Origin: Arcuatula senhousia
Taxonomy: Eukaryota > Mollusca > Bivalvia > Mytilida > Mytilidae
DNA length: 64,000 nt
Direction: 5' to 3'
Assembly (NCBI GenBank): GCA_963971305.1
Contig: OZ020317.1
Location: forward strand, 19,610,001-19,674,000
Shown here: positions 24,201 to 33,605 of the stretch, piece after piece
How the letters are laid out: every line of letters starts with the position of its first letter
How positions within the stretch are numbered: the stretch's first letter is position 1
Position numbers and translations under genes: made by a program
The notes under the pieces: generated by a model
The model's input: only the letters and a program-made list of their open reading frames with translations
What the model was told of the DNA's origin: nothing
Databases searched by the model: none

Positions 24201-27200
24201 TGCAGAACGACGAGGAGCGCCTACTGTCTCCGTTTAAGGCTGCTTGAGGTTTTCCAATGTGGTTCGAAATAAACACTTGTTATGTGAGCTGTGTGGCGTA
24301 CACTTGCTCCACATCCCATTAATTTATATTTTCTACAGTTTTGAATCGAAGTGATGATAGGGACAATTATTAATCTGGTTATATAGACTGTATGAATTTC
24401 AATTAAAGTTCCACTCTTCTTAGCATCTTTGGGTTGATGGAAACATCGATACCCCTTTGAACTACCCACAACCCTCTTATTATAAAAAGGATCATTATAG
24501 TCTTGATTTTGTACATGAAACTTTATAATATTTTCTGCATGCTCTTCTTTTAAATTTTACATCAAATATGCCCGAAGATATTTTTAATAGAACTTTCGTC
24601 TCTTCCAGTGTAGTTTACATGGTAGATATTTGGCTTCCATAATTTTTGGATTGCCTTGCTTTTGTTTTTAGTAATTATTTTTTATGCGTGGTACTTTTTG
24701 CCCTTTTTCTTTACATCCGCTTTGTTACATTTACAAATTGACTTTGTTTCCATGAACCTGACTGAACATTGGTACAATAAAGTTTAAACTTATAATTTAC
24801 ATGCGTAGTTATATGTTACGCATTCGTTTAATAATCAAAATATAAAATCTTCAAATGACAATTTAATGAAGGTAGTGCAGTCTTCATAACTTTTTTCCAT
24901 TCAAGAAATTATTTAAACAGACTTTAATTAATTACACCTTAAAAAAATAATTATTCTAAAATACACAAACTGTCATTTTCAATATACTCCACATTGTGTT
25001 ATGGTGTGGGATATGCAATATAGATGCAAGCAAGTGCCTTGTACGAGAAGGAATGCTTAAAGTATGTTAAGATTAAACAAGGTCTTCGCAAGATCAAAAG
25101 AATTGAAACAATGAATTTTCATCTTGTGAAGAACAAACTTGTTAACTTTTCAATGTCTTTTCAAAATTTTTTTTTGTAATTAAATTTTAAGGATTGATTA
25201 AATAAAGGTGTCTAAAGATTCATTCATGAAGTTAGATATGGCACATGTTTATTGTGATTATAAAAAATCACTCTATTTTTATTATTTTCATTATATTCGC
25301 ATCTTGAATGAGGGGGTACTTGTATCGAAAGCATCATATTTATAAAACGCATTGTGTGCCCCAAAACCTTTTATCTTTTATTGAATTCCTTTGCTTTCTT
25401 TGGCATCTCGTATGGAGAAAGGTAATTGTTTCCGTTGCATTCAAAACTCTTTTGGAAAAAAAAACTTGAATTATTTAGCCCTATTACAATCCATGTAACA
25501 GAAGAAAAGGGTTTTCACTCAAAATTAGTTGAGACTGTTGGTTGTGAAATCACTGCAAACTGTGAGATCTAATTAATATTAAGGTCAATTGGGTTTCTAA
25601 TTTCTTATACGTGTGTATATATCAGTAATAGCTTTATTCACTTTTCTCAAAGACATTCATTTTGTTGTATTTTGTATATCTGAAATTGTCATACATACAT
25701 TAGACTTTTTCACGCTTGTCTGCGCCACATTGGATAGGGGGCAAAATGTTTTGAAAGAAGTGAATATCATAAAAAATATACGTGTGTGCTGCTATAAGCA
25801 ATAGAGTTGTTTTATGTTTTTTCTCCGTAGTTTTGCTCCCTATCCAATATTGCTCCAATAACCGTGATAGGGCGTATTTAATTAAAAGTATGTGGTCCCG
25901 TCATTTATCTAGGTTGTGAAACAAAAATGAACTTGTTTATCACAAAAAGCTACTGAAAATTTCAATTTTTAGACATATCAAAGCGTTAGACTCTAATATG
26001 TAAGCTTTATTAGTTATAACATATATTTATTGATATTAGATGGAGAAATGAGCTATATGCTTAGTTAAATTCCTCTCCAGCTTGCAGTGTGGCCTTTGTA
26101 GCGGCCCCTATTGAGCCTATCGAACTCTACTAAGAGGGTATTTAATGTGCATGAGTTATTGCATTCCTCATATATGGGGCAATCTTTTATTGTCCCTTCC
26201 GAAAGACTAGTGTCGTTCCCTGAGACCATCCCCGCAAATGATGTCAAGAGAGAGTGGGAAAATTGGTTAATGAATGTTTTACCCCTAACGAAGATCATAC
26301 CACACACCTTGTTGTTAGTTGCCCAACGCATTTACCACTACACCACCTGCTCTCCTTGTGCATATATCATGTAGCCTATATGATAAACTAAAGAGTACGT
26401 ACATGTACTCATTATGTAGTTGGATTTAGGCATCCCCTTTACATGTATGTATTAACTAAAATTAATTTGGAATGCCCTGTTGAAGACAACCTCGAAAACT
26501 TTCCAACTTGCGAATTTCAAAGACAGTTGCAAGTCGATAAGTTTTTTTTTTCAAAAATATTCTTGTTTCATTGGTTCTTTTATAATGTTCATTTGTAATT
26601 TACGATAAAAGAGACGATTTTAATTTTCAAATTATTAATTTTCCTAATCTACAGAGCAATATACCTACTTCCCCTGCATACGGTGTTTATATTTCACAAG
26701 TTATTTGATATGCCAGAGCTTGAACACATTTCACAGATTTTTTGATCAGACACCGATTTCTTCGCGACCGAATTTGGAGCAGGGCTATAAGAAAAAACGT
26801 CTCATACGATCCCTAAAAAAATCTTTTTTCGTTATCAGCCACTAGTAGAAAAGTTCAAAATTGAGTTAAAAGATATGGTGGTTAATTGTTTTAATTAGTG
26901 TTTGACTGGTCTGCTGTACTAAGATGATCACCTCAATATCCCTATTGTGTCTCACAACTATGTTGTGTTCTATGGTCATTACCGGATCCTAAGATCGCAA
27001 TGTAAGAGAGAGGTTTGGCGCCATAAAACCTGGTTTAACCCACCATTTCGTTTGAAATGCCTTTAACAAGTCAGGACCATTGCGATCCACCGATTCTCCT
27101 GTATGACTGATTCGTTTTTGTCATTTTCTCTGGACTATGAGATTGATCATTCAAGTTTGGTAGTTTTGTTATTACCTTTATTGTAATCTCGTAAGCAATC

Positions 27201-28941
27201 AGAAAATAGTAGTTAATATGGGATCACTTAAGTTTTACTTTTGTCATATATAAAGACCTACATATTAAAATTTGAGTACTTTTTTTTCATATTCATCAAG
27301 GTCTTTGGATCGTTTGTGTTATTTTAGTGATTTTACTAAATTTTCTGATTCTTTAAAATTTAAAAATTGTTTAAGACACCATTGTTCTTAGTATTGCTTA
27401 GAGTCGATATCTTGGATGAAAGCCTGGATTTGACTCATGTTTGTCGTTCGAAAATTTTGATTTTCGACATTCAATTTATTTGATTTAAATGTCACCGTTG
27501 TGGTTTCTTAATGAAATATGCATTTACAACATAACCAAATTAATCATGCATTTTCAATAATTTTGAAATTATTTGCGAGGTTTTTTTTCAGAAACAACCA
27601 TAGTCTTTTAAAAGGCACGACATATAGTTTTATTGTTCATGATAGATGCAAACCATAATTAATATATAATTTATGTGTTGACTTAAAAAATTAGATAACA
27701 CTTTGTAGGGTTCAAAGAAAGTAAGCTCGATGTGGACCGCTAGTAAGACAACACTCGCAACCTGCAAACAGAGTTTGTCGTTGGATTTCGGTGTCTCCTT
27801 ATTAATTTCTTTTTGTGGACTTTTATATTCAAATGTCCAACACGTATTTTTATGTTTTTTTGTGTTCATAAACTATAAAAGATTGCTTACATAACTCATT
27901 TAATGAGTCAATAGATGTTTATCAAACAAACAAACAAAAGAAAGTAAATTACAGGAATGACAAATACCTCCCACCCAAAGTCTAGGATAACGATGTTTTT
28001 TTATGTTTCGTAGTTCAAAATATTAATTAGTTGCCTCAATGAATATTTATTAAACAAACAAATTAAAGTAAAATTATAGGAATGACAAATACACCCACCA
28101 AAGTCTTTGATATATATTGAAAAGGAATCATTGTTTCAAATGTATTATTGTCGAAATGGGCGAATTTAACGTCGGTGTTACATTAGCATTTTAACAAAAT
28201 AATAGTCCACTAGCGCCTTTTGGGAAAATTAACCGAAACCTTATTCAATAATTTTAACTGCTATAAGATAGGACACAAAATAATTATCAAACGACTTATC
28301 CATGTTTGCCCAATTTCACTTGTTGATCTATATTGAAAAATTTAAAACTATAAAGATTTTTTAACAATTTGTTTGACTTATTTTTATGTCGTTAAAAAAA
28401 TGGAGACCTACCTCAGTGTGACCTTATACCTTTTCAAAGTATAAAAAAAAATAATATAAAATTAATGTTCACTCAAATGACGTTCGATGTTTTGAAATGT
28501 TAATGTTAGTTATTGCAATTTAATTTATATCTTCTTTTGTACTTAATACTTTTTTATGTTAAGGTACATGTATATTAATTTGTTAACTTAGAAATCAAAT
28601 TCAACCTTTAAAAATGTTTCTTTGTATACAGATTGTATTACGCAAAATATTTCATTTATTCCTATTTTTATATTTTAATGACGTTTGTTTCATATACTTT
28701 TGATATATTGGAAACTTTAGAAAATTATATAAAAAGTGAAGGATTTAACAAACTTTTTAACCCATAATTGACTTCAAATGGAAATAAAACTATAACATGA
28801 TCTAATTAAATATGCAAATTAATTAATGGCATGAATATTCATAAATTAATGAAGATAAAATACTTACCACCACAATCCAATAATATTCGCTGGAAATAGT
28901 AGGAAAAAGTACAGCAATACCAGAATTCCTTGTATTCGCAT
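8747..28941 (-). CDS. Wnt6: Wnt6 secreted signalling protein, complete 4-exon coding region
   Basis: The gene encodes a secreted, lipid-modified Wnt ligand that binds Frizzled receptors at the surface of target cells. The CDS joins 28941-28868, 16906-16686, 11539-11265 and 9208-8747 into 343 residues; human WNT6 is 365. In order the product shows a signal peptide (about 1-22), LWW joined to AVGSPLVMDP (23-35), an N-glycosylation sequon NCT at 84, TRESAFVYAITAAG (100-113), EWEWGGCGDNVDFG, FMDAR and HNNDAGRL (ending at 190), CKCHGLSGSC with the predicted acylated Ser206, and a C-terminal cysteine-rich domain ending RCL. I count 24 cysteines, the usual Wnt number. AVGSPLVMDP, the VDFG/FMDAR block and the closing cysteine region match WNT6 specifically rather than other Wnts. 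Introns are 11,961, 5,146 and 2,056 bp, in phases 2, 1 and 0. No frameshift or stop interrupts the frame. The family is recognised from memory of WNT6, not from a database search. Confidence 0.96.
10210..10405 (-). repeat. tRNA-derived SINE fragment in Wnt6 intron 3
   Basis: The reverse complement carries TCTTGACACCATATGCA, ATGGTCTCATGGAACAATGC, TCCTTCGGAAGGGACTT, GAGAACTATACCCC, and CTTTGTAGAGTTCGATA, in the SINE body order. The tRNA head is absent. Overlapping open frames (10215-10466 minus, 10228-10449 plus) belong to this repeat and are not genes. Confidence 0.7.
10565..10755 (+). repeat. Dispersed repeat D (AAACGCGCGTCAGGCGTA family)
   Basis: It contains CTATGCTCTACGTATCCATG, AGTGTTTGGCATTTTCAG, TTTTGGTAGAGTGG, and GAGTCTTGATAAGACGAAAC followed by GCGCGTCAGGCGTA. 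Related copies are at about 35335-35530 and 48560-48690 (plus) and 12495-12560 (minus). Confidence 0.65.
11265..11539 (-). CDS. Wnt6: Wnt6 exon 3
   Basis: This exon of 275 nt supplies AT of a split aspartate codon and residues 100-190. It reads TRESAFVYAITAAG, VTEACSMGTLLQCTC, EWEWGGCGDNVDFG, FMDARKKKRRGD and LHNNDAGRL. The TRE(T/S)AF and W-WGGC-D motifs define Wnt proteins; CGD-VDFG followed by FMDAR is typical of Wnt6. The acceptor is TTTTCAG|AT and the donor TTG|GTATGT. The loop between the CTC and EWEW motifs is much shorter than the proline-rich insert of human WNT6. Confidence 0.97.
11775..11905 (-). repeat. Dispersed repeat C fragment in intron 2
   Basis: The plus strand shows ATGGTCGATATCATGCTGG, GGCTTTCATG, GAGTACTTTTTGTTTGATA, and TTTTTTACCTTTCAATGTTTTGATT-like text, the reverse complement of repeat C. 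Confidence 0.55.
15395..15525 (-). repeat. Diverged SINE fragment in intron 2
   Basis: The plus strand shows CATACAAAGGGGTCGTGAACGTG, GGATATTGCTCCTCTAATACACAA and TCCCTTTCGAAGAACTGGCAT, which track the reverse complement of the SINE body (compare 18283-18365) with many changes. Confidence 0.5.
16686..16906 (-). CDS. Wnt6: Wnt6 exon 2
   Basis: This exon of 221 nt codes residues 26-98 plus parts of two split codons. It shows AVGSPLVMDP, SICRKSRRLAGKQ, a helical stretch, and ECQFQFRHRRWNCTT, which is the conserved N-terminal Wnt region with four cysteines and an N-glycosylation sequon. The acceptor is TTATTAG|G after a pyrimidine-rich tract; the donor is AAAG|GTAAAA. An ATG at 16962 opens the same frame 56 bases before the acceptor and could mimic a short signal peptide. 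However, it lies in a tandem-repeat unit, and the true exon 1 with a matching phase is present. Confidence 0.96.
16935..17160. repeat. Three-copy tandem repeat of about 70 bp beside the Wnt6 exon 2 acceptor
   Basis: Units begin GAAAGTATATACGGAAAATT (16939), GAAAGTACATACGGAAAATT (17013) and GAAAATATGTACGGAAACTT (17081), spaced 74 and 68 bp. The first unit runs into the pyrimidine tract of the exon 2 splice acceptor, whose AG is at 16908-16907. Confidence 0.75.
18173..18492 (-). repeat. Near-full tRNA-derived SINE
   Basis: The minus strand has a pol III A box TGGTGCAGTGG (18479-18469) and a B box TGGTTCAATCG (18436-18426) near its 5' end. The body follows with TCTTGACAACACTTGCGAGG, ATGGTCTCAAGAAACGATGC, GGAGAGCAATACCCCATGCA and CTTTGTAGAGTTC, and a tail GCTTGTG-AGCATAAAGCTCG-like. 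The open frames at 18190-18477 (minus) and 18296-18529 (plus) are part of the repeat. Confidence 0.8.
19690..19885 (+). repeat. Dispersed repeat E/C composite fragment
   Basis: TTTTCTCATGGGCAATGAGATG, CCTCCCAGTTCGATGGTTTTGTTATTA-like text and GTTGATGAGAGGTTACTCCTGC match, in order, the repeat E and inverted repeat C combinations at 27100-27540 and 30360-30800. Confidence 0.5.
19975..20235 (+). repeat. Dispersed repeat C copy in intron 1
   Basis: It shows CCAGCAGCGGTAATC, GGTTAATTTGGTTATGCTGT, CGATATTTCAAGGAGTAAC, TTGGAAGATCAAAAACCAAA, and GGATATCGACCATGTGCAA in the same order as 7295-7605. Confidence 0.7.
21735..21955 (-). repeat. Dispersed repeat C copy in intron 1
   Basis: On the plus strand, CCTTGTACTGTACATGGTCG, ATATCATAGGTGCTGG, TTGACCTTCTAGTATTTTGA, and GCTGATGAGAGGTTACC give the reverse complement of repeat C. 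Confidence 0.65.
22732..23075 (+). repeat. Near-full tRNA-derived SINE in intron 1
   Basis: The A box TGGTATAGTGG is at 22747-22757, with a degraded B box about 40 bases on (GTTCATGGTCAATCG). Body blocks include CTCTTGATACCATTTGTGAGG, ATGGTCTCAAAGAACGATGC, GGGAGAGAAATACCC, CACTCGCAAACTGCAAACTGG and a tail CATATAAGCATCAAGCTTG. The open frame at 22820-23074 belongs to the repeat. Confidence 0.8.
24130..24345 (+). repeat. Dispersed repeat B copy 3 in intron 1
   Basis: Ordered blocks are TGACTATTTCAGGACTGATT, GAACGACGAGGAGCGCCTAC, TTTAAGGCTGCTTGAGG, TTCCAATGTGGTTCGAAATA, and GAGCTGTGTGGCGTACACTT. This is one of the two longest copies. Confidence 0.7.
26040..26358 (-). repeat. Near-full tRNA-derived SINE in intron 1
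   Basis: The minus strand has the A box TGGTGTAGTGG (26345-26335), then TCTCTTGACATCATTTGCGG, GGATGGTCTCAGGGAACGAC, CTAGTCTTTCGGAAGGGAC, GAGGAATGCAATAACTC, and CTTAGTAGAGTTCGATAGGC. The tail ends near 26040. Paired open frames on both strands (26065-26374) are repeat-derived. Confidence 0.8.
26930..27540 (+). repeat. Dispersed repeat E followed by inverted repeat C
   Basis: About 26990-27190 reads CAGGACCATTGCGATCCACC, GATTCTCCTGTATGACTGAT, TCATTTTCTCTGGACTATGA, GATTGATCATTCAAGTTTGG. From about 27365 it continues as reverse-complement repeat C. The same order recurs at 30360-30800, so E and C may be parts of one larger family. Confidence 0.55.
27905..28125. repeat. Direct duplication, about 126-bp spacing, near Wnt6 exon 1
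   Basis: CAATAGATGTTTATCAAACA (27909) and CAATGAATATTTATTAAACA (28035) each lead into AGGAATGACAAATAC-C-CCCACC and AAAGTCT. It lies in intron 1, about 750 bp from exon 1. Confidence 0.65.
28868..28941 (-). CDS. Wnt6: Wnt6 exon 1 (start codon and signal peptide)
   Basis: This short coding exon gives 24 codons plus TG of a split tryptophan codon. The protein begins MRIQG, runs through a hydrophobic core ILVLLYFFLLF, and ends GLW. The donor reads TG|GTAAGT. Joining TG to the first G of exon 2 restores TGG, giving LWWAVGSPLVMDP, the same junction known in vertebrate WNT6. The start ATG has A at -3, a good context. The frame stays open upstream to another ATG at 29091, but starting there would bury the signal peptide 50 residues in, so 28941 is preferred. 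Confidence 0.92.
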
Positions 28942-29847
28942 GTTAAGGTACCAGATTACGCAATTAATTATCAGTCTCTTTTGGTAACAGTCACATTTCC
29001 TGTTGTAACAGTCTAATCCGACGCATTTCCGGTTTTGTAATTGTGTCTGGTCCAGAAAATTTTCTTCTTCGAAAGCAAAACGTGCATACATTTAGAAGTC
29101 AATCATCTATGCATGGGGCTTTCGACAAGAAGCTTAACAGTTAGTGAGTGTCTGAAGATTCCAATTTTAAATTATGCCAGTCATAACATTAGTTTCGGGT
29201 GCCAACAAAAATTAGAAACAATGAGTTCATAAAAACAAATTCAAAAGTACTCACTTACTTCCCGTCGACTTGTTCATGCATTTTAATCAAATAAATGCAA
29301 ATTTGTACATATGTAACGCAGTTTTTCTAAAACTCGATTAAACAGTGCCATCCCATTATAATCCGTTTTGTGTAACTCATAGATATGTAATTACTCAGTA
29401 ATAAGTTACATTTCAGAATTTTTTTCTAGTATATTGATGACCGCATCTTAAACTATCTTTTTTACTTCAGTACGTCTCATTCGGTTCTTTTGATCACCAC
29501 ACCTGAAAGAAACAGGTAAAATAAGTTTTATTAGTTTGATAAAAACCTTCATTTTTACTCTAAAACGTATAAAATATGTAAATATTTCAATCAGAAGGAA
29601 TTTATTCAGAAATGTGCAACAATATCTGATTCTTTGTTATAAGAATAGGATTGGGGCAGTTTTATTACACTATTATATGTAGTAGGCGAAAATGCAAAAA
29701 GCCTCTTTGATAATGCAAAGATTAAGTTTGATCTAAATACATGAAGGTTACGGCCTTTGCCCTTGTTTTGCGTAAAAGCTCCACCAACAAAATATATAAT
29801 AATGAGATGTAAAATAACTTTGCATTATACCACGACTAATTTTGTAG
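28942..29847 (-). other. Wnt6 upstream region (5' UTR and presumed promoter)
   Basis: This is the sequence before the Wnt6 start. It should contain the 5' UTR and promoter, but no TATA box or CpG-rich stretch stands out. The reading frame of exon 1 stays open back to 29091. No repeat of the families seen elsewhere falls between 28942 and about 29845, which makes it one of the longer repeat-free stretches here. Confidence 0.4.
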
Positions 29848-30075
29848 GGTTCTCTCTAACAGCATTAGCAAGAATAGTCTGAAGGAACGATATGCTAGTC
29901 CTTCAGAAAGAACGAAAAATAATTGTTCCGTGTATAGGGAGAGCAACGCCTTATGCACGTTAAAGACCCCTGTTTAGAGCTCAGAACGAGTACTTGAATT
30001 TGAACCGCTACAAATGTTTCACCTGCAAAGTTGGAAAGCAAAAAACTTGTTTTCAAATCTAGCATAATTATGTTT
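29848..30075 (+). repeat. tRNA-derived SINE fragment upstream of Wnt6
   Basis: GTCTGAAGGAACGATATGCT, AGTCCTTCAGAAAGAACG, AGGGAGAGCAACGCCTTATG and CACGTTAAAGACCCCTG match the SINE body. The tRNA head is missing and the tail is diverged. Confidence 0.65.
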
Positions 30076-30135
30076 AAATTAACGACAATTTTAGAAGTGC
30101 AATATAAGACAGTCTCATGAGTCGTTCAAAGCATA

Positions 30136-30140
<5 letters not shown>

Positions 30141-30180
<40 letters not shown>
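30141..30180. repeat. Poly(A) tract of 40 bases
   Basis: A pure run of about 40 adenines is followed directly by an inverted repeat E copy. It could be the A-tail of a retroposed sequence or a slipped homopolymer; its length may also be affected by assembly. Confidence 0.9.
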
Positions 30181-30182
<2 letters not shown>

Positions 30183-30800
30183 AAACAATTCCAGGATATT
30201 TTTAGAAATGACTCTGGAATAAAAGTAATAACAAAACTACCGAAATTGAATGATCAATCTCATAGTCAAGAGAAAATGACAAAAACGAATCAGTCATACC
30301 GGAGAATTGGTGGATCACAATGGTCCTGACTTGGTAAGTTATGCTTGGCACCATTAATCCTAGTTTTACCAAATGCCTGTATATACCAATTTGAAACCAG
30401 GATCATTGCGATCGTCAACTATGTGTGTTTGCCTTGTTTTTCTTCTTCTTCCTCTTGAATATGCGAGATTGATCATCCCAGTGCGGTAACTTTGTTGTCA
30501 CCTCTGTGTAAATAGATTTTTATATTTTGAAACTACTAGGTCGATAACTGCTGCTGTGGAACCAGAAGTCTCCGAGGGTAATTATAAGCCTGGTCGTCAG
30601 TCTTTTACCAATAAATTTCTAATATTTTTGTCATTGAAATTTCCGATTGATAAATTCAAAATTTTCATTAAATGTTTTTGGTTTGTGATCTTCCAATGTT
30701 TTGATTCAAATGCTGTTGATGAGCGGTTACTCCTTGAAATATTGATATACAGCATAACCAAGTTAACCGTTTTTTACCCGTTTTTTGGCATTGTATTTTG
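30181..30800. repeat. Head-to-head repeat E copies followed by inverted repeat C
   Basis: About 30200-30345 carries repeat E on the minus strand (AATGATCAATCTCATAGTC, AACGAATCAGTCATACCGG). About 30390-30510 carries it on the plus strand (AGGATCATTGCGATCG, GCGAGATTGATCATCCCAG). About 30540-30800 is repeat C in reverse (GTTGATGAGCGGTTACTCC, TTGGTAGTTATATC). Open frames of 70-82 codons here are repeat-derived. Confidence 0.6.
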
Positions 30801-33324
30801 GTAGTTATATCAAATCTACACACAACAATGCTCATTTTATTATTGACAATGACAAAAAGACAAAAACAACCATTTATATTTTTTAAAGTACTACGGAAAT
30901 CGTTGTTTTTTCTCCCCCCTTTTTTATAATCAAAGGTTTCTAGCTTCTCTAAACAATGTTCTTATTGAACATACTGCAAATTATTTAATTGGCTAATTAT
31001 TCTCTTTGTACCTTGACACAGTTAAAGTTAAAAGTTTGAAATTAGCACGAGTTTTATCTTAAAATATCAAAAACGCGACGACCCACAAATACATGCTATC
31101 TTTTAAGTAATAAATAGAAACCTAGCACTTCTACTTTAAACTTTTTGTCAGTTGCGATTTGTTCTTAATCTTAGCAACTTAATAAAAATCGTTTCATTCA
31201 GGTGCCAAGAGTGAGAAAATAAAGTCATCCAAATAGAGGAAAATGCTACTATCTTAAAACCTTGTCATAAACAACATCGTATTGTTATCAATTTGATAAA
31301 ACTGTCAAGCACTGTGACATTGACCGACAGTGCTTTACAGTTAATCTAGGGGTTAATCCCTCTAAAGTCAATTATCACAACATTGATAAAATTAGCGAAT
31401 TGACTGTACTGAGATTTAAATATATGGGCATCCGTAGGAGTAATCAAAGAGATTTTAGGGGGATACCCAAACAACGCCCGACTAATAAATTGTAATGTAA
31501 TTTATTTTCGTTTTGTTTTGTTGTTCCCTTTACGTTAAAACGTGTATTGAAAAAAAAAATACTGTGTAAATGAAAATAGAAAATCAAGCTGGGAAACTTA
31601 TTCTTGCTTTCGTTAAAATGTATATTTTCCTTAAAAGGTTTATTTTTCTTTCATAATCGAAATGAACTTGAATCTTAAAATTATTAATATAAATGATTGT
31701 TATTATGTTTTTATTTTTTTAGTTTATAATGTATAACAATTCTTTCAAATACAGAATGTCTATCACTTACATCTGAGTTGTCATAGAGTATTGTGTGTTC
31801 TTCACTGAAGCTGTATGTCGAAAGTTATTTTTATATACTTATACATTTTGTGATTTTTCTCTTTTTAATGTGACAAATACGAAGCACATTTCTTTGGATA
31901 TACTATAATTTTCCATCATGACAATTGCACAACTTTTATAATAATATTCGAAATTGACCTTCCCCAACCATCATTATAACTAACTAACTTACTAACTAAC
32001 TAACCATATGCACTCCCACCTCTTCCCACATTTAGTTTTGAGTTTGTAATATTTATCAATGTAGTTTTTTTTTATGACATGCACCACTTTAATAGGTCAC
32101 AGACACAGAGTTCGGCTCATTTTCTTTCAATGTTTCTGATGTAATGTTGCAAATATTTGCACCGACCGCCTGTATTATCGGGGCGAAGATGCTTTCTCCG
32201 CAGAAGCCCCCCACCACGGATATTCTAAAAGCAAATATGCCATTCCGCCTGTCTTTTCGGGTAAAAATCTTTCTAGGCGGAAGCCCCGGTTGCCCGTCTT
32301 GCTTTCCCCCACGGAAGCACCGGTCACGGGATTGAAAACCACAAAGTCATGTCTACATACATTTTACAAAACAAGTTTCAATCAATTGATAATTTATTTT
32401 AAAAGGGCAATCAAAACGATTTAAACTATTCACAATCACGTGTTTGTATCCGAACTCCTTTGAACCGAACGGTGTGATATTTTGCTTTTTTAAATTTATG
32501 TGTCTTTAAATAACATTTTGCAGACTTAATATCATTTTTACTTTTAAAAAAGTTAAGAGGGTAGTCTATTATATTGTAATTTGTCTGACTTCAAACGCTT
32601 TGAAACGTCTATAAGCCGAATAGATAGTTTATGTATTAAAATATTAAATTCGGATATTTTATGTTAATTCAAACATATTTCAATCATATCTATGGCAATC
32701 TTTTAAAACTGTTTTATGTAGTGTTCGCCTCTATACAGAATAAGAATTTGAAGTATTTAAATTTTATTTGTTAAGGGAGTACGAGCTTCAGAAATTGAAC
32801 ATTTTCGAGATCCTCGGCTTTTATCCATTCAAATGCATTAAAAAATTTTCAACATGTTTTCTTAATATTTGTTCAGAACTACTAAGAGATGGTCATAATA
32901 AACACCCTATAACAATTTCATTCAATTCTAATTACAATTTTTATGTTAAAACAGAAGACGAACTTTCAATGTATTTCTTATGAAAAATCCAGAGAAGTTT
33001 TTTCCCGCCATATTTTTAGGTGCTTATATCTTGAAAACGGCTCCATGTTTTTGAAAACTTTTTTCATAAAGTCTAACTATTTTGAGCTATTCTTTCCAAA
33101 TTTTCTATTCTAAAAAACTTTTAATTACAAAAAATCTCAGGCTTGTACTCCCTTAATTTGAGTTTGTACTTTTTCCTCAATTTTTTTCATCTTTAATCTG
33201 ATACTCTTATTTTGGATTAGTTAACATGTCGCATCGTCTGTAATAAGCCAGAAATCTTTGACAAAACTATAGTTTGACCTTATCGTTTTAGTGTTTTCTG
33301 TTCCTGGTTTCAGAAGGTTCCTTC
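30801..33324. other. Intergenic stretch
   Basis: AT-rich and mostly unassigned. It holds a short hairpin near 31300-31345, an (ACTA)n-like tract at about 31978-32004 and a GC-rich three-unit segment at about 32185-32335. No gene is recognised. Confidence 0.5.
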
Positions 33325-33605
33325 TTTGACTATTTCAGGACTGGATTTAATTGTTTGCATTTTGTTTTGACCTTGGTCTAATCGCAAAACAACGAGCAGC
33401 GCCTACTGGCCTCGTTAAAGGCTGCTGGTTGTTTTTCATGTCGCTTGTTTACGTATTTGTTGATGTTATTATATATTTAGATACATAAACTGATTTGACC
33501 CATATTGGTGAAAGCGAAAAAAAGAATAGAATTGAAATTGAGTTTATGTGGGCAATGTCGCGTACATTTAATCCATATCTCACTGTCTTTTATATTTATA
33601 TAAAG
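33325..33605 (+). repeat. Dispersed repeat B copy 4, interrupted
   Basis: CTTTGACTATTTCAGGACTGG, ATCGCAAAACAACGAGCAGC, GCCTACTGGCCTCG and AAAGGCTGCTGGTTGTTTTT are followed, after a roughly 90-bp unrelated insert, by GGGCAATGTCGCGTACATTTA and CATATCTCACTGTC. Confidence 0.65.

Larger units (their letters stand above)
16907..28867 (-). other. Wnt6: Wnt6 intron 1 (about 12 kb)
   Basis: The largest intron separates the signal peptide from the body of the protein. It holds three near-full SINEs (18173-18492, 22732-23075, 26040-26358), several members of the GATATCGACC family, a 70-bp triplication next to the exon 2 acceptor and a 126-bp duplication near exon 1. Large first introns of Wnt genes often carry enhancers, but I cannot identify any from one sequence. 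Confidence 0.85.
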
